From contig NC_089460.1 of NCBI RefSeq assembly GCF_026210795.1, positions 248,001 through 312,000 of the forward strand: a DNA stretch of 64,000 nucleotides. Reading direction: 5' to 3'. The notes under the pieces are model-generated. The model did no database searches and was not told the origin of the DNA. It worked only from the letters and a program-made list of their open reading frames with translations. Positions 22,040 to 33,531 of this stretch are shown here, one piece after another (the stretch's first letter is position 1; each line of letters starts with the position of its first letter). A program made the position numbers and the translations under genes. The stretch comes from Rhizophagus irregularis (Eukaryota; Glomeromycota; Glomeromycetes; Glomerales; Glomeraceae).

Positions 22040-24330
22040 AAGGTTCGAGTCTTTAAGGCAAATTCGTCCAACATTCGGCATATAATCTGCAACATGCAGG
22101 AGATTCGGACTAAAAAGATGTCGGACTCCTTTATCTCCTTCAAAAAATACATTTTACAGAACGCCGAAGTCTCCATTTCAAACTTTGATATTAGTATTAT
22201 TTAACGAATGTTAGAAAATGTTCGTTTTATTAATCCGAAACACAAATGGTACGTCCTGGACTCCATTTCAAAAAAAAAAAAATTTAACGAAACATTAGCT
22301 AAAGTTCGTTTTATTTTTTTTTTTGTAAGTCCAGAGCGCTGAAAGTACCAGTTCCGGACTCTATTTCGAAGGTAAAACTTCAAAACTAATATTTTTTATA
22401 TACCGGACGTTGTCCAACGTTCAGTTTATTATTTTCTTGTCCTGGACGCCAAAGAATGGCTCCGGACTCTTATTTCGAAGGTAAAACCTTTACCTTCAAA
22501 TTTTTTATATATTTTTGTTTAACGAACGTCGCTAACGTTCGTTTTTACGTTTTATAGGTTCTGGACGCCAAAGAACGGCTCCGGATGTTTATTTCGAAGG
22601 TAAAGTTTACCTTCGAAATATTTTTTAATTTTATTTTAATGAACGTTAATTAATGTTCGTTTTTACATTTTATAGGTCCTGGACACCAAAGAACGGCTCC
22701 GGACATTTATTTCGAAGGTAAAGTTTACCTTTGAAATATTTTTTTAATTTTATTTTAACGAACGTTAATTAACGTTCGTTTTTACGTTTTATAGGTCTTG
22801 GACGCCAAAGAATGGCTCCAGATGTTTATTTCGAAGGTAAAGTTTACCTTCGAAATATTTTTTTTTTTTATAATTTAACTTTAATGAACGTTAGTTACGT
22901 TCGTTTTTGTATTTTATAGGTCCAGAACGCTGAAGGTATGTTCTGGACCCATTTGAAAGTTCTGTTTGAAGGTAAAACTTTCAAATTATTTCTTTTAATT
23001 AATTTATTAATGAAACGTTCAGTTTATAACGTTTCGTTTCTTTTTTTTCAGGTAAAGGAAGCCGAAACAAGTTCCGGACTTCCATATCGAAGGTAAAACA
23101 AACCTTCGAAAATTAATTTTTTTTTTAATTAATTTATTGACGAAACGTTTCTGATGTTTCATCTCTTTTTTTTTAGGCAAAGGAATCTGAAACAAGTTCC
23201 GGACTCCCATATCGAAGGTAAGACCCTTCGAAAAAATTAATTTTTTTTAATATTTTTATTTAGCGAAACATTAACAAACGTTTCGTCTTTTTTTTTAGGC
23301 AAGAAAATCCGAAACCGAGTTTTGGACTCCTATATCAAAGGTAAAACCCTTCAAAAATTTTATTTTTTTTAATATTTTTATTAACGAACGTTAACTAACG
23401 TTCGTGTTTCTTTTTTTTTAGGCAAGGGAATCCGAAAACGAGTTCCAGACTCCCATATCGAAGGTAAAACCTTTGAAATTTTTTTTTCTTTTTTATTTAT
23501 TGACGAATGTAACTAACGTTCGTATTTCCTTTTTTTTTTAGATAAAGGAAGCCGAAAATGAGTTCAGTCTCCCATATCGAAGGTAAAACCTTCAAAAAAA
23601 TTTTTTTTTAATAATTATACTTAACGAAGCGTTTTCTAACGTTTGTTTTTGTATTTTGTAGAAACACAGCTCTCTGGACGCTCCTGAACAGAATTTTTAA
23701 GGTAACCTTCGAAATTCTGTTTTTTTTTGTTTTTATTTAAACAAAACGTTAGCTAACGTTTCGTTTTTCTTTTTTGTTGTAGGTTTCGGTACTCCAAGGT
23801 TTCTGAAACAAGTAAATGGTAAGTTTCGCAACTCTCATTGCGAAACTTTAAAATTTATTTTTTTTTTCAAAGAACGTTTCTAACGTTCTTTCTTCTTTAT
23901 ATAGGGACGCCGAACTTCTTTAGACGAACCAGACTTGGAGATTTTTTCAGGATTTCGAAGGTATTTACCTTCGAAATTAATTTTTTTTTAATGTTTAACG
24001 AAACATTTACTAACGTTTCGTTTGTCTTTTCTTTTTACTTTTTGCAGGTTTACGGCTTCTGGACAGAATTTCGAAGGTAAAATTCCTTCAAAATTCTTTC
24101 ATGTTTTTTAATTTGCGAAACGTTTACTAACGTTTTAGTTGTTTTTTTCTGTAGGGTTTTTTTCTCTGGCTCCTGGACGAAAGAATTTGAAGGTATATCT
24201 TCAAAATTCTTTATAATTTTTTTTATTCTTCTTTAACGAACGTTCTACTAACGTTCATTTTACTTTATTTTTTAGATCCTGAGATTTCGTGTCAAACATT
24301 TTGAAAGTAATAACTTTGAAATGATTTTCT
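22040..24330 (+). repeat. Tandem array of about 18 intron/microexon-like units (period about 109-135 bp)
   Basis: Each unit has, in order on the plus strand: a hairpin of AACGAACGTTAACGTTCG type, often containing CTAAC; a T-tract ending TAG or CAG; a 41-42 nt core; and GTAAAR. This is the order branch site, acceptor, exon, donor. Clean 42-nt cores are 22558-22599, 22676-22717, 22795-22836, 23299-23340 and 23422-23463. Read in phase 0 they give 14-residue repeats such as VLDAKERLRTFISK and ARESENEFQTPISK, all ending (F/P)ISK. Other cores are 41 nt (23052, 23177, 23542), 40, 36, 56 or 29 nt, and one (22439-22480) lacks an AG, so the frame is not kept throughout. A longer open exon (near 22041-22197) precedes the array and an apparent tail with GT/TA-rich 3' sequence follows. 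Whether it is a live gene, a decayed one or a satellite that mimics introns cannot be settled here. Confidence 0.55.
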
Positions 24331-24783
24331 TATTTCTAACAAACATCTCTGATTTTCTATTTTATTTTGTTGTTTGTTGGAATCGAACCAACTGGAACAA
24401 TGTCCAAACCATTAACAACATGTAAATGTGCAGTAAAGAGATGATAAATAGCAATGACTAGTAATAGATTTCAATTGTATTTGTAAACTTGTTAATATAT
24501 AATAATAATAAAAACGTAATTTTGATTATATAAATAAATTAGTAGTAATTAATGCAATAAATTAATTTGTATTATTGTGATGCAGATTTTTACTGAAAAA
24601 AATTGCTGAGGTATTTCGAAGGTTTTTTATTTAAAAATCTGCGCAGAACTTTGTTATTTTTAAAATCTGCGCAGTTTTTTATTGGATTTTTCCTTTAATA
24701 TTTTGCGCCAGGGTATAAGATCTGCGTAGATATAATTTCTGAAAATCTGCGCAGATCTGCTCCCCAAAAAATTTCCCGATGAT

Positions 24784-24985
24784 CAGGTACATATCGGGTA
24801 CCTATATATCAGTGACTAATTAGATACATATTGGACATTTATTATATATTGGGTACCTGATATGTAACATATCAAACATGCCTAAAAATTGGATTCCCGA
24901 TATCTAAACGATTAGTCACTGATATGTAATAGTGAATCAATCTTACATATATCGGGTACTGATATGCAAAATATTTATTTATTGT
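24784..24985. repeat. GGGTACCTGATATG repeat block, right-hand part
   Basis: Repeated ATATCGGGTACC and GATATGTAA words in both orientations (for example GATTAGTCACTGATATG and its inverse CAGTGACTAATTAGATAC). Related to 20108-20255 and 58712-58992. Confidence 0.5.
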
Positions 24986-25297
24986 ACTATTTGTATTATA
25001 TAATCCAAAGAGGTATATTAAAATTATTACTAAAAAAAGTATTTTAATATTAAAGATAATTGTTTATTCATATAAAATCTCTTATTTTCAATTTTTTTTA
25101 TTTTTTCTGATATCACGAATAACTGACGAAAATATTAAAAATATACATATTTTATTTTAAAATTAATTGGATTGAATGTTCAAATTAATCTTACATACAA
25201 CTTTATTTTAATCAATTTGTATAAATGCCAATTGATAAGAATAACCTAATAAAAGTATTTAATCTAATAATTTAATTTAATTTTTATTTTTATTTTT

Positions 25298-25701
25298 TTA
25301 TTTTTTTCTCCTTTTTTTTGCTTTTTTTGTTTTTTTAATTTTTTCTTTTTTATTTTCATATTCATCGTTATGATATTCGTCATTTTCTTCATCTTGATCA
25401 GTATTATAATTATATGTTGGAATTTCATTTGTTGAACGATTAAATCTTTTAAGAGTCTCATCGGTCAGACACCAATTTTGTATATCCACTGGAGGCATAC
25501 TTGTTGTTGTTTTACATTTTTGAACTCTTTTAATTTTTAGAATTCGAGGTTTTTTCATCAGTTTTTCAACGGTCAGATCAATCTGATCATATAATAAACA
25601 CAATAAATAATTACTATTAATAAATAAAATAAATAAAATAAAAAAATAATCATAAATATATAGTACATACTGCAGAAGAACGCCACTATGTTTTATATAT
25701 A
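25298..25701 (-). pseudogene. 3' part of an unknown host gene split by the CACTA element
   Basis: The last exon, 25582-25298, opens after an acceptor GATCAG and encodes IDLTVEKLMKKPRILKIKRV, then a linker, and ends in a Lys-rich tail (about 95 codons). Upstream lies an intron with donor GTATGT near 25668, then a short coding-like stretch up to the transposon at 25702. The 5' part of the same gene lies beyond the transposon at 32338-33074. I do not recognise the protein. Its basic tail suggests a nuclear or nucleic-acid-associated role, but that is only composition. Confidence 0.5.
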
Positions 25702-26086
25702 CACTAGTCGAAATAAGGCAAATCAGAAGTAAGGCAAATCGGCCAAATTTCGGCCAAATTTCGGATAAATTTCGGATATGATCGATAATCGGCTGCATAT
25801 CAGATGACATTCGGCATAGCCGATTTGCGGTGCAAAATTCCGATATTTGTTTCAAATTCCGATGTTTGCGCATTATAATATTTTGACATTTCGATAATTA
25901 TATTATATGTAAATTTGACATTTAATAATTCCGATATTTGTATTGTATTGTTTTAACATTTAATAAATTTCGATATTTGTATTATTTGAAATTTGTATTA
26001 TTTTGAAATTTAATAAATTCCGATATTTGTATTATTTGAAATTATATGTCATTTCATCAAAATAAAGTTCAAAAAAGATACTAATT

Positions 26087-29000
26087 TCAGCGAATATGAA
26101 ATTTTCTATTGACTGGATTTACCGCTAAATAGACGTTTGAACTTCTTCTGCCTGAAATTTGGTATTTCGTTAGTATAAATCGGCCAAGAATATGATGAAC
26201 TGGAATAATACAGTCGCGGGATTCTGGGTAAAACTCAGTACTCCATAATTCAACATTGCATATTTCGTCATCTCTAACTCTGAAATGATACCGAATATTT
26301 GATGATTCTGCAGGTTTATACCAGCGAATAAATGCTAGATTATGTTCGGATAACCCATCTGGCAAATTAACGGCATGTGTAAAAAAGTATTGGACTTGTC
26401 CAGGATAGCAATTGATATCACCACTTTCTGTTATAAATTTTGCCAAGATAAATGAGCTTTTTACATGACGTGATGATATCGAAGAGCCGAATATTTCAGA
26501 ACCAATTCGGCACCTTCCAAATTGATTCATTTTAACTTGAACTATTATCGAATCTTCTGCACCTTCTCCAAATGGTTTCCGAAATTCCATCGTTTCGTAG
26601 CTCACCATGTAGTATTCAACTATTAAGTCAAGCATATCACTTGACATTACAATATCGTTAAATACTGGTCTGAGCATTTCGCCCAGAAATGCTTCTTTTC
26701 CTGTGGTGGTCGATTCATGAATGTTTCTCGAAGTCAGCGAAATGCCTTTCATTTCGTCTTGACAGAAAATTGGTCGACTTCTGATAGAGAGCCAACAGAT
26801 GGTCTATTACTAATCAAATCTAGGCCCTTTGATTTCACGCCGGAATTAATGATATTACTGATTTGATTATCAAACATCAGGCGGCGCATAATTTCCAGTT
26901 CAATTTTCCTTCTGCTATTCGGAAAAGAGCCTAAATTTATTTTAAACAAAAGTTGATAAAAATGCATTATTTTAGAAAGTAACAAGAATATTTAAAATAT
27001 TATACCTAGCATGCCATTCATGCTCTCAAAGGAAAAACACCAGAATGTATATAAAGGTCCATAGTCGAGTGAGCATTCACATAAGTGAAGTGATAAATGT
27101 AAATTCGGTGTGATTTTATCACGACCGTAATTTTCTTCTATCAACTTCACTAGGTTAATTAGCCTCTGATGCGCCTCTTTCATGAAATCGACTTCTACAA
27201 TTCGACTTACTGAAATTGAACAAATTCTCACAAAATTCACGAGAATCTTCTGGTCATTCTCAGAAAGATGTTCCCAGAGAGAGACCGTTGCATATATTGT
27301 AAAAAATATTCGCCATTGATCCGCAGTAAAATTTGAAAACCCATCTCCACAATCGACTTTTCCCGAGATTCGACTCAAGTCAGCTGGAACTTTAAATTCA
27401 TCCATTTTTTTCTGAACTGTTTTCAAAATATGTGTTGTTAATACGCCATTTTCGATCCAAAGTCTTCTTACAATCCATTTTGCGATGCCCAGAAACAAGC
27501 AGTGCATCGGGTCGATTGTAATGAACCAAATTGGATTGAAATATGGTAGACGCAATAATTCGGACCATCTAACTCCAGTTTGCTTTACAAATCGTTTTCT
27601 TGCTGCGTCCGAATTACAGCGTCTCCATCCTATAGCATCTTGACGATGTTGAGCCGAATCACGGCAAGTAAACCATTCGTCCATTTCATTTATCCCAGCG
27701 AAATTATGCTGCCGATTTTCATAATTCGCCTTCTTTTCGCATCTATGACACGACACCAAAGCGGAAATATGTCCGCAAATTTTTCTTGCAGCTGGTATGT
27801 CACATGAAACAAGAATCAGAGCTGCGCGAATTCTTTTCCCTTCTTGACATTCATACATTTGATTTAATGTCACTCCTTCCCAAAGTGACTTCAACTCATC
27901 AATGATTGGTGCCAGATAGTGATTAATCTTATGTAAACTTACTTCATCTGGGCCGGGTAATAAGCCAAGAATCAAGATATTATTGCGCTTAAATCTGACA
28001 TCCCTCGGAAGGTTACCGAGTGCAGCGTATATTACTCCAGTGCTGTGGATTGTGCCGTCGAAGGATTGAAACCAATCCAAATTCAAAATCAATCCGAGGT
28101 GCGAATCAGTAACATCAGATCAGAAAAAATTATTCGAACTTTCATCTGTCGTTTCTTTAAAAGTTTTCCAAACTTCACCATTGTATATATCAGTTAGGAT
28201 ATTATTGAAAGTTGGACGATTTATCCAATGCCTTAGAGAATTTTCAAAGTTAGGTTGACGATACATTGCTTCCAATTGCTGCTTAATACTCACAAACGGA
28301 AATAATAATTCAGGTTTGATTGAAATTTGGTTATTTAACAATGTTGTTTTCTGTGCCAAAGGTGTTTGGCACAACCTTAATCTTCTAGTTGTCGAATTAG
28401 AAAATTCGACATGGCAACACTTCATGATGGCAGGTTGCTCATTTTGGAGAAAACTTTTTATTTCCTGTTTGTTGTATAATTTGTGGCATTTTGAACACGC
28501 CACAAAACTATGAAACCGGTCTTCAAGATTAAGGGCTTTTCTTGCTAGATATAAAGTGTCAGGAAATGTGTCAAAATCAGGACTACCGATTTCTGTTAGA
28601 ACAAGCTTCAAGAATTTTATCAATGATTCTGTAGCTGTTTCTGGTAAGTTAAACCTGGTTCAGAAGCTCATGATCCATAATAATATCCATAAGAACTGAT
28701 TATTTATTGATTGTTCAGTATCAGAATCTTGAAATGGTTCAAAAGGTGGACATGAATAATCTTCAAAAATTTCGTGGTATTCGTCATCATTGGATGGTTC
28801 ATTATCGGATGATTCATTTCTATCATCGATATTTGCATCTTCCTCCGTAGTATATTCAGAAGATTCAGAAGATTTATCATCTACTATATCTCCTAATTCA
28901 GCAATTATAACCGGTCGAACATATTTTCTTGATCGTTGTCTACTAGGCAATTCAGCTTCCGATTCTCTCATTCGTGGTTCATCTGATATTGAGGCATTTT

Positions 29001-29391
29001 CGTATGGTTCATCACTAGGCAATTCAGCTTCCGATTCTCTCATTTGTGGTTCATCTGATATTGAGGCACTTTCGTATGGTTCGTCACTAGGCAATTCAGC
29101 TTCATCAGTTAGATGTACTTCTGTTCTTTCTGAATCATCATCCTCTGAATTTTGGTTAATTTCATGGATAGTTTTCGTACGAGGATCTACTAATCGTCCA
29201 TTACATTCAGAACAATTACATGCAACTAACCTTCCAATACGTGATGATGTAGGATAAGATTGATTTGAAGATTCTTCGTCAATTATATTTGACACTGATC
29301 TGGTTCTTTGTATACGTGATGAAGGTATGGCATGAGGTCTAGAATCTGATTCTTCATTGAGTATACTTGATAATGATCTTTTTCTCGTCAT
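26087..29391 (-). pseudogene. CACTA transposase (tnp2/TnpD type) with three disruptions
   Basis: One minus-strand gene from ATG 29391. The N-terminus is acidic and carries a zinc-knuckle-like CNCSECNGRLVDPRTK; it then has a doubled 26-residue repeat (ELPSDEPYE...RESEA). The transposase core follows: FACSKCHKLYN-like CSKCHKLYN, LILNLDWFQSFDG, VIYAALGNLPRDVRFK, GLLPGPDEVSLHKINHYL, WFITIDPMHCLFLGIAKW and LHLCECSLDYGPLYTFWCF-FESMNGMLG. A 75-nt intron (27005-26931, GTATAA...TTTAG) joins this to NSRRKIELEIMRRL. Breaks: TGA at 28662-28660, TGA at 28119-28117, and a frameshift near 26750. Both TGAs fall where CGA (Arg) reads well (F-R-TRFNLPETATE; FF-R-SDVTDSHLG). These enzymes cut and paste CACTA elements with a DDE nuclease. 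Confidence 0.88.
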
Positions 29392-29993
29392 TTTTGTGAA
29401 CGTTTTTTGAAATAAAGTTAATTGTTAATAATATATCAATAATATCAATATAATTCGTTTAAAATACTTAAATTAGAATAAAATCATCAACTGCGTCGAT
29501 GTAATACTAAATTTATTAAAATCATCAATCTACACTTAAATTATAAATATAAATCATTCGATTAATAATATTGATAATAAAATAGACTATTCGATCGATC
29601 AGTATGATGGCGAAAGTTTCTTAAAGTTTAATTTTTTAAACAACTTCATTTTTTCTCACCAACCTTTTTCTTTTTAGAGTTTAATCTTTTTAGAGTTTAA
29701 TTGTCAATATAATACTTAAATTATATTAAATTTATTAAAATCATCAACTATCACTTAAATTATAAATATTCCATGATGTCGATTTGCGTTCAAATCGTTC
29801 GATTAATAATATTAATAATAAAATAGACTATTCAATCAGTATGATGGCGAAAGTTTCTTAAAGTTTAATTTTTTAAATAAAACTTCATTTTTTCTCACCA
29901 ACCTTTTCTTTTTAGAGTTTTAACGTCTAATACTCTTCGCAACCAAAAAAAAAATAAAAAAATAATGAGCCAAAATTCGCAACCAAAAAAATA
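29392..29993. promoter_or_regulatory. Divergent spacer of the CACTA genes with a 237-bp direct duplication
   Basis: A block containing AGTATGATGGCGAAAGTTTC and TTTTTTCTCACCAACCTTTT occurs at about 29530-29700 and again 237 bp further on. As the only space between the two divergent transposon genes, it must contain both promoters. The promoter role is inferred from position. Confidence 0.5.
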
Positions 29994-31964
29994 ATGATTC
30001 AAAATAGAAAAAATAAAAATACTGAAAAAGGTTTGGCTAGTGATAATCGAAATAAAACGATTACTAACATCAATAAAAGTTCGTCCAATATCCAACAAGC
30101 TGTTGAAGGAACTGCCACGCCAATTCATGAGCGAGCTCAAACTACTAACATCAATAAAAGTTCGTCCAATATCCAACAAGCTGTTGAAGGGACTGCCACT
30201 CCAATTCATGAGTGAGCTCAAACTACTAACATCAATAAAAATTCGTCCAATACTCAACAACTATCTGCTGCGCCAAGTCGAACGAGCTCAAAGTGTAAAA
30301 GAGATATAAAAATCTTCGGCTTCCGGATTCGTGTCTAACCACCATCTGCCGCGCCTGTCTACGAACGATCAAAGTGCAAAAGAGAGATATAAAAATCTTC
30401 GGCTTCTGGTCAGATATCAAACTAATGAACCTACCCACGATGATGATGATGCATCAACAGGTCTGTATCGTGTATATATCGTCAGTTAGATTTAGTATTT
30501 TTTTTTTGTTGATTTTACATTTTTATACAGAGAATCGGAGGTTATCACAAGAAGTATCCGATTTGCGTGCAAAGTGTTTACAGTTAGAACGACGAAATAA
30601 TGAATTAACCAAACATACAGCTGTCGTTGCCACTGAAATAGCTCGCTTACGAGAAGATAACGAATTTCTTGCTGGTGTTAATGCAGAATTCGGTTCTGAA
30701 AATGACGACTTGAAAGAAGAGGTTAACAAATTAAAAACGAAACTCGAACAATACCAGATACGATCATCATCTGAAAGCCTTGATGTTATTGATGTTTCAG
30801 AAGAACGGTTAGCAAAACGGTTCAAATCGGATGGGTCAAAAAAAGTAAAGAAGACGGTCACCTTACGCCAAAAATCAACTAAAAGAAGAACGAAGAACGA
30901 ACGTGAAAAGGAGGCGAGGGTTTGTAATTTTGTAATTTTAGGCAGAATTGTACAGTCTTTATACTTTTATACTAATTGTTCCGATTTAAAGATTGAAATG
31001 AAAATGATCCTCAAAACTATTAAACCTAATGACAATTTGGATGATAACGAAACGTTTAATAGTCCAAAAAATGTTGAAATTCGCAGTAGATTAATTCCCG
31101 AACTTCGAAGGGCGATGTTTCTGAATTATAAACCTTCAGTAGCACAATTGACGAACTGGTTGAGCGCCTTCCATAAGTCGCGAAGATCACAAACACAACT
31201 GAAAAAAAGTGGAAAAAGCGACGAGGACAGTCGCAGAGTTCACAACAACAGTCGCGTACAAAATGTAAAATTGTCGAATTTTTTCCTTTATCATCATGTT
31301 AATGATTTATGCTAATTTTCTTATATATTTATCATTTAAGAAAAAATTGCGTCGAATTAAGGCTGCAAAGGATCTTTATAGGAAAAGTGACAAAAGAATA
31401 ATTGGTTATGAAAAACGCCAATTATTAAAAATGTTGGCAAATTGATCTTACCACTCGCCGGAAATCAGTGAGTCAGATGAAGAGAATTCAGATAAGACGA
31501 TTGTATGCGTCTATGATTATTCTTGGCGATCACAAGAGGTTTATACTTCGATATTTATTATACTTCGATATTTATACTTCGATATTTATACTTCGATATT
31601 TATACTTCGATATTTATACTTCGATATATCACTCGTTCCTTTTTTTATTTTGTATTTATTTTATTTATATTGTCTTTTTTAGCTAAAAAATTTACTTCGA
31701 AATGTCATCGACTCACATTCGGCAGATATTCAAACGGCAAAATTACAACGATTTCGCCAGTATGATGATGAAGTTCAACACTTCGACCGAATGCACCCTG
31801 AAGATGCTCCACAATGGTCATATGTCGAGCAAGAGGATTTTATATATGATACGGAAATCGATAGTAGAAATGGTTTCGACGAAGATGAAGACTATGGTGA
31901 AGAAACGGAAGAGGTGTTAATCGATAGTCAAAAAAGTGCAGCCGGTGATGATTTAGCTGAATGA
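29994..31964 (+). pseudogene. CACTA accessory (TnpA-position) coiled-coil protein, decayed
   Basis: The 5' part (29994-30215) encodes two copies of an 81-bp repeat (TTNINKSSSNIQQAVEGTAT). The second copy ends in TGA 30213-30215 where the first has CGA 30132-30134. Further degraded copies follow with 2-bp indels. Spliced exons then read on: ...30460 | 30531-31264 | 31341-31538 | 31683-31964. The 30531 exon is a heptad-rich coiled coil (NRRLSQEVSDLRAKCLQLER...LKEEVNKLKTKLEQY) with a basic KKVKKTVTLRQKSTKRRTK tract. The 31341 exon has TGA at 31443, again where CGA fits (MLAN-R-SYHSPEISES). The last exon is acidic and ends in GDDLAE. By position it matches the DNA-binding partner of CACTA transposases; homology is not shown. 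Confidence 0.6.
31539..31682. repeat. Intronic 14-bp minisatellite (TTTATACTTCGATA)
   Basis: The putative intron between the third and last exons of the accessory gene is largely made of six TTTATACTTCGATA-type units, 14-16 bp each (31540-31630). The open frames through it are repeat artefacts. Confidence 0.7.
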
Positions 31965-32337
31965 AGCGGGACTATCGATTACATTTATTTTAAATTTTTT
32001 TTTTCATGTATTATTCGTAAATATTTCTGATAATTAATATATAACGATAATAAATTTAAATCGAATTTTTTATATATAATAATTTTCCGAATTTAGTATG
32101 ATTTAGTTCTGATTTATGTCTGATTTAAGTTTCGAAGTACATCTGATTGACTGTCCGAATTTAGTATGATTTAGTTCTGATTTATGTCCGATTTAAGTTC
32201 CGAAGTACATCTGATTGGCAGTCAATCGGATAACAATCAGAATATATTTTTTTGTAAAAATCAGACATATTTCAGCCGTAATTTGACCTAAAATCAGATA
32301 TCCGATTTTTAGCCGATTTGCCTTATTTCGACTAGTG

Positions 32338-33074
32338 ATATGAATTGACATTATCTTTTTTTTAACAGCAGATTCTTCACCAATTATATTATTTTCTTCA
32401 TTAGAATCAGTTTCCTCCCACTCCTCTGAATGATAACCAGATTCCTTAAGAATTCGTACAAGCTCCTTCTCTGGGTATCTACAAATGTATTTATCATTAT
32501 TTTCTATTAAATAGTTGACTGCTTGAGCTCTTCTTTTTTTTTTCTAATAATAATAAATAATTATAAAATTAAATAAAATTAACTAAATTTCCACTTCATA
32601 TTAATAAAATGGTTACTAATGTCCATAGTTCTTGAATTCTTTTTTAATCTCCTCCTATCCATTTTTACTTTGTTGTCTCCTTGCTTCTTTATATTGCTTA
32701 CACGGTAGCGTGCCATGTAACATCTTTAAAATATTACTATTTGAAACATTATACTTTTTGTTGACTAACTTATAAAGCGGTGGAAGTAATTTTATAATAA
32801 TAGTTTCTTTCTGCTCAAGCCACATACGTTCACTATCGATCTCATATATATTCTTTAATTCAGAATCTACACAGATAAAGACTTCTTTCTATAAATAATA
32901 AATAAACGTAAATATTTAGAAAAATTCAATAACAGATAATAAAAAAATACTTACTTTAATTGTTCGATACATATTTTGATTCAAATAAATAGTATTATCT
33001 GACAAGGACGAAGATGAATAGGTAGAAGATGATGAGGAAGATGAGGAGCTAGATTCTTGATCACTATCCATCAT
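32338..33074 (-). pseudogene. 5' part of the unknown host gene split by the CACTA element
   Basis: Exon 1 (33074-32955) starts MMDSDQESS, has a poly-Ser run, and ends at donor GTAAGT. Exon 2 (32888-about 32669) reads KEVFICVDSELKNIYEIDSE, then a block ending NILKMLHGTLPCKQYKEARR. Exon 3 (32543 to the transposon) reads RRAQAVNYLIENNDKYICRY, then KELVRILKESGYHSEEWEE. The 3' part continues at 25701. The exon 2/3 junction phase does not close cleanly in my model, so either a boundary is off or the gene was already damaged. The family is unknown to me. Confidence 0.5.
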
Positions 33075-33089
33075 TGCCTACTTTGATTG

Positions 33090-33531
33090 CTTTGATTGAG
33101 AAGAGGAATTTGTGAAAAAAGATTTGTGAGCAAATTTATAGATTTCAAAGTTGTTGAGATTTGACTACGCGAATGAGTAACGCAAAATATATGAACTTGA
33201 TTTTGAAGAACTGCACGCGAATCTGATCTAAAAAAATAATTAATTGTTTATTTTATCTTACCAAAAATGCGAAACTGATTTTAAAATAGGAATTAAACGC
33301 GAAACTAATCTTAATCTTAAGGAAGAATTGAACGTGTATCTGATCCTAAAAGAAAGGTTGAACACGAAATTGAAGAATTGAACGCAAACTTGTTCCTGAT
33401 CCTAAAAAAGTGATTGAAGAACCTGATTTTGGAAAAATTGAATTGATAATTTTTTTGAAAATTTTTTAATAAGTGTACTTCATTTAAGTAATTGTAACCT
33501 TAACTTTTTTAACTATTTCATAAAATACAAA
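33090..33531. other. Leader region with degenerate GAAC/GCGAA-type repeats
   Basis: Repeated words of the type TTGAACGCGAAACTGATCC every ~40 bp between 33220 and 33420. It lies between two divergent relics and may hold their promoters. No gene seen. Confidence 0.35.

Larger units (their letters stand above)
21471..24783. mobile_element. 3.3-kb TIR-bounded element carrying a microexon-like array
   Basis: ATCATCGGGAAATTTTTT at 21471 is exactly mirrored by AAAAAATTTCCCGATGAT ending at 24783. Just inside both ends are clusters of palindromic GCAGATCTGC-type words (21490-21740 and 24640-24760), like the subterminal binding sites of hAT, CACTA or Mutator elements. No transposase is encoded. The cargo is the tandem array at about 22040-24330. 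The target duplication is unclear. Confidence 0.65.
25702..32337. mobile_element. Complete CACTA (EnSpm) DNA transposon, 6636 bp
   Basis: The termini are CACTAGTCGAAATAAGGCAA at 25702 and its exact complement ending at 32337, flanked by the 3-bp duplication ATA (25699-25701 and 32338-32340). CACTA ends plus a 3-bp duplication define this superfamily. Inside each end are repeats of the CGGCCAAATTTCGG / CCGAATTTAGTATGATTTAG kind. It carries two divergent genes: a tnp2-type transposase (-) and a coiled-coil accessory protein (+), separated by a duplicated 237-bp spacer. The terminal repeats are nearly identical while both genes have stops, so it is recent in structure but no longer autonomous. 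Confidence 0.92.

Noticed and set aside
22036-22052. tRNA B-box-like GGTTCGAGTCT
   Set aside because: No A box or cloverleaf around it; it lies at the start of the microexon-like array.
28790-29257. 155-codon plus-strand open frame opposite the CACTA transposase N-terminus
   Set aside because: It is the antisense of an acidic repeat region with strong family signal on the minus strand; its Ser-rich translation is a mirror artefact.
31468-31765. Overlapping frames rich in LRYLYFDIYTS
   Set aside because: Produced by the 14-bp minisatellite in an intron; they have no independent support.
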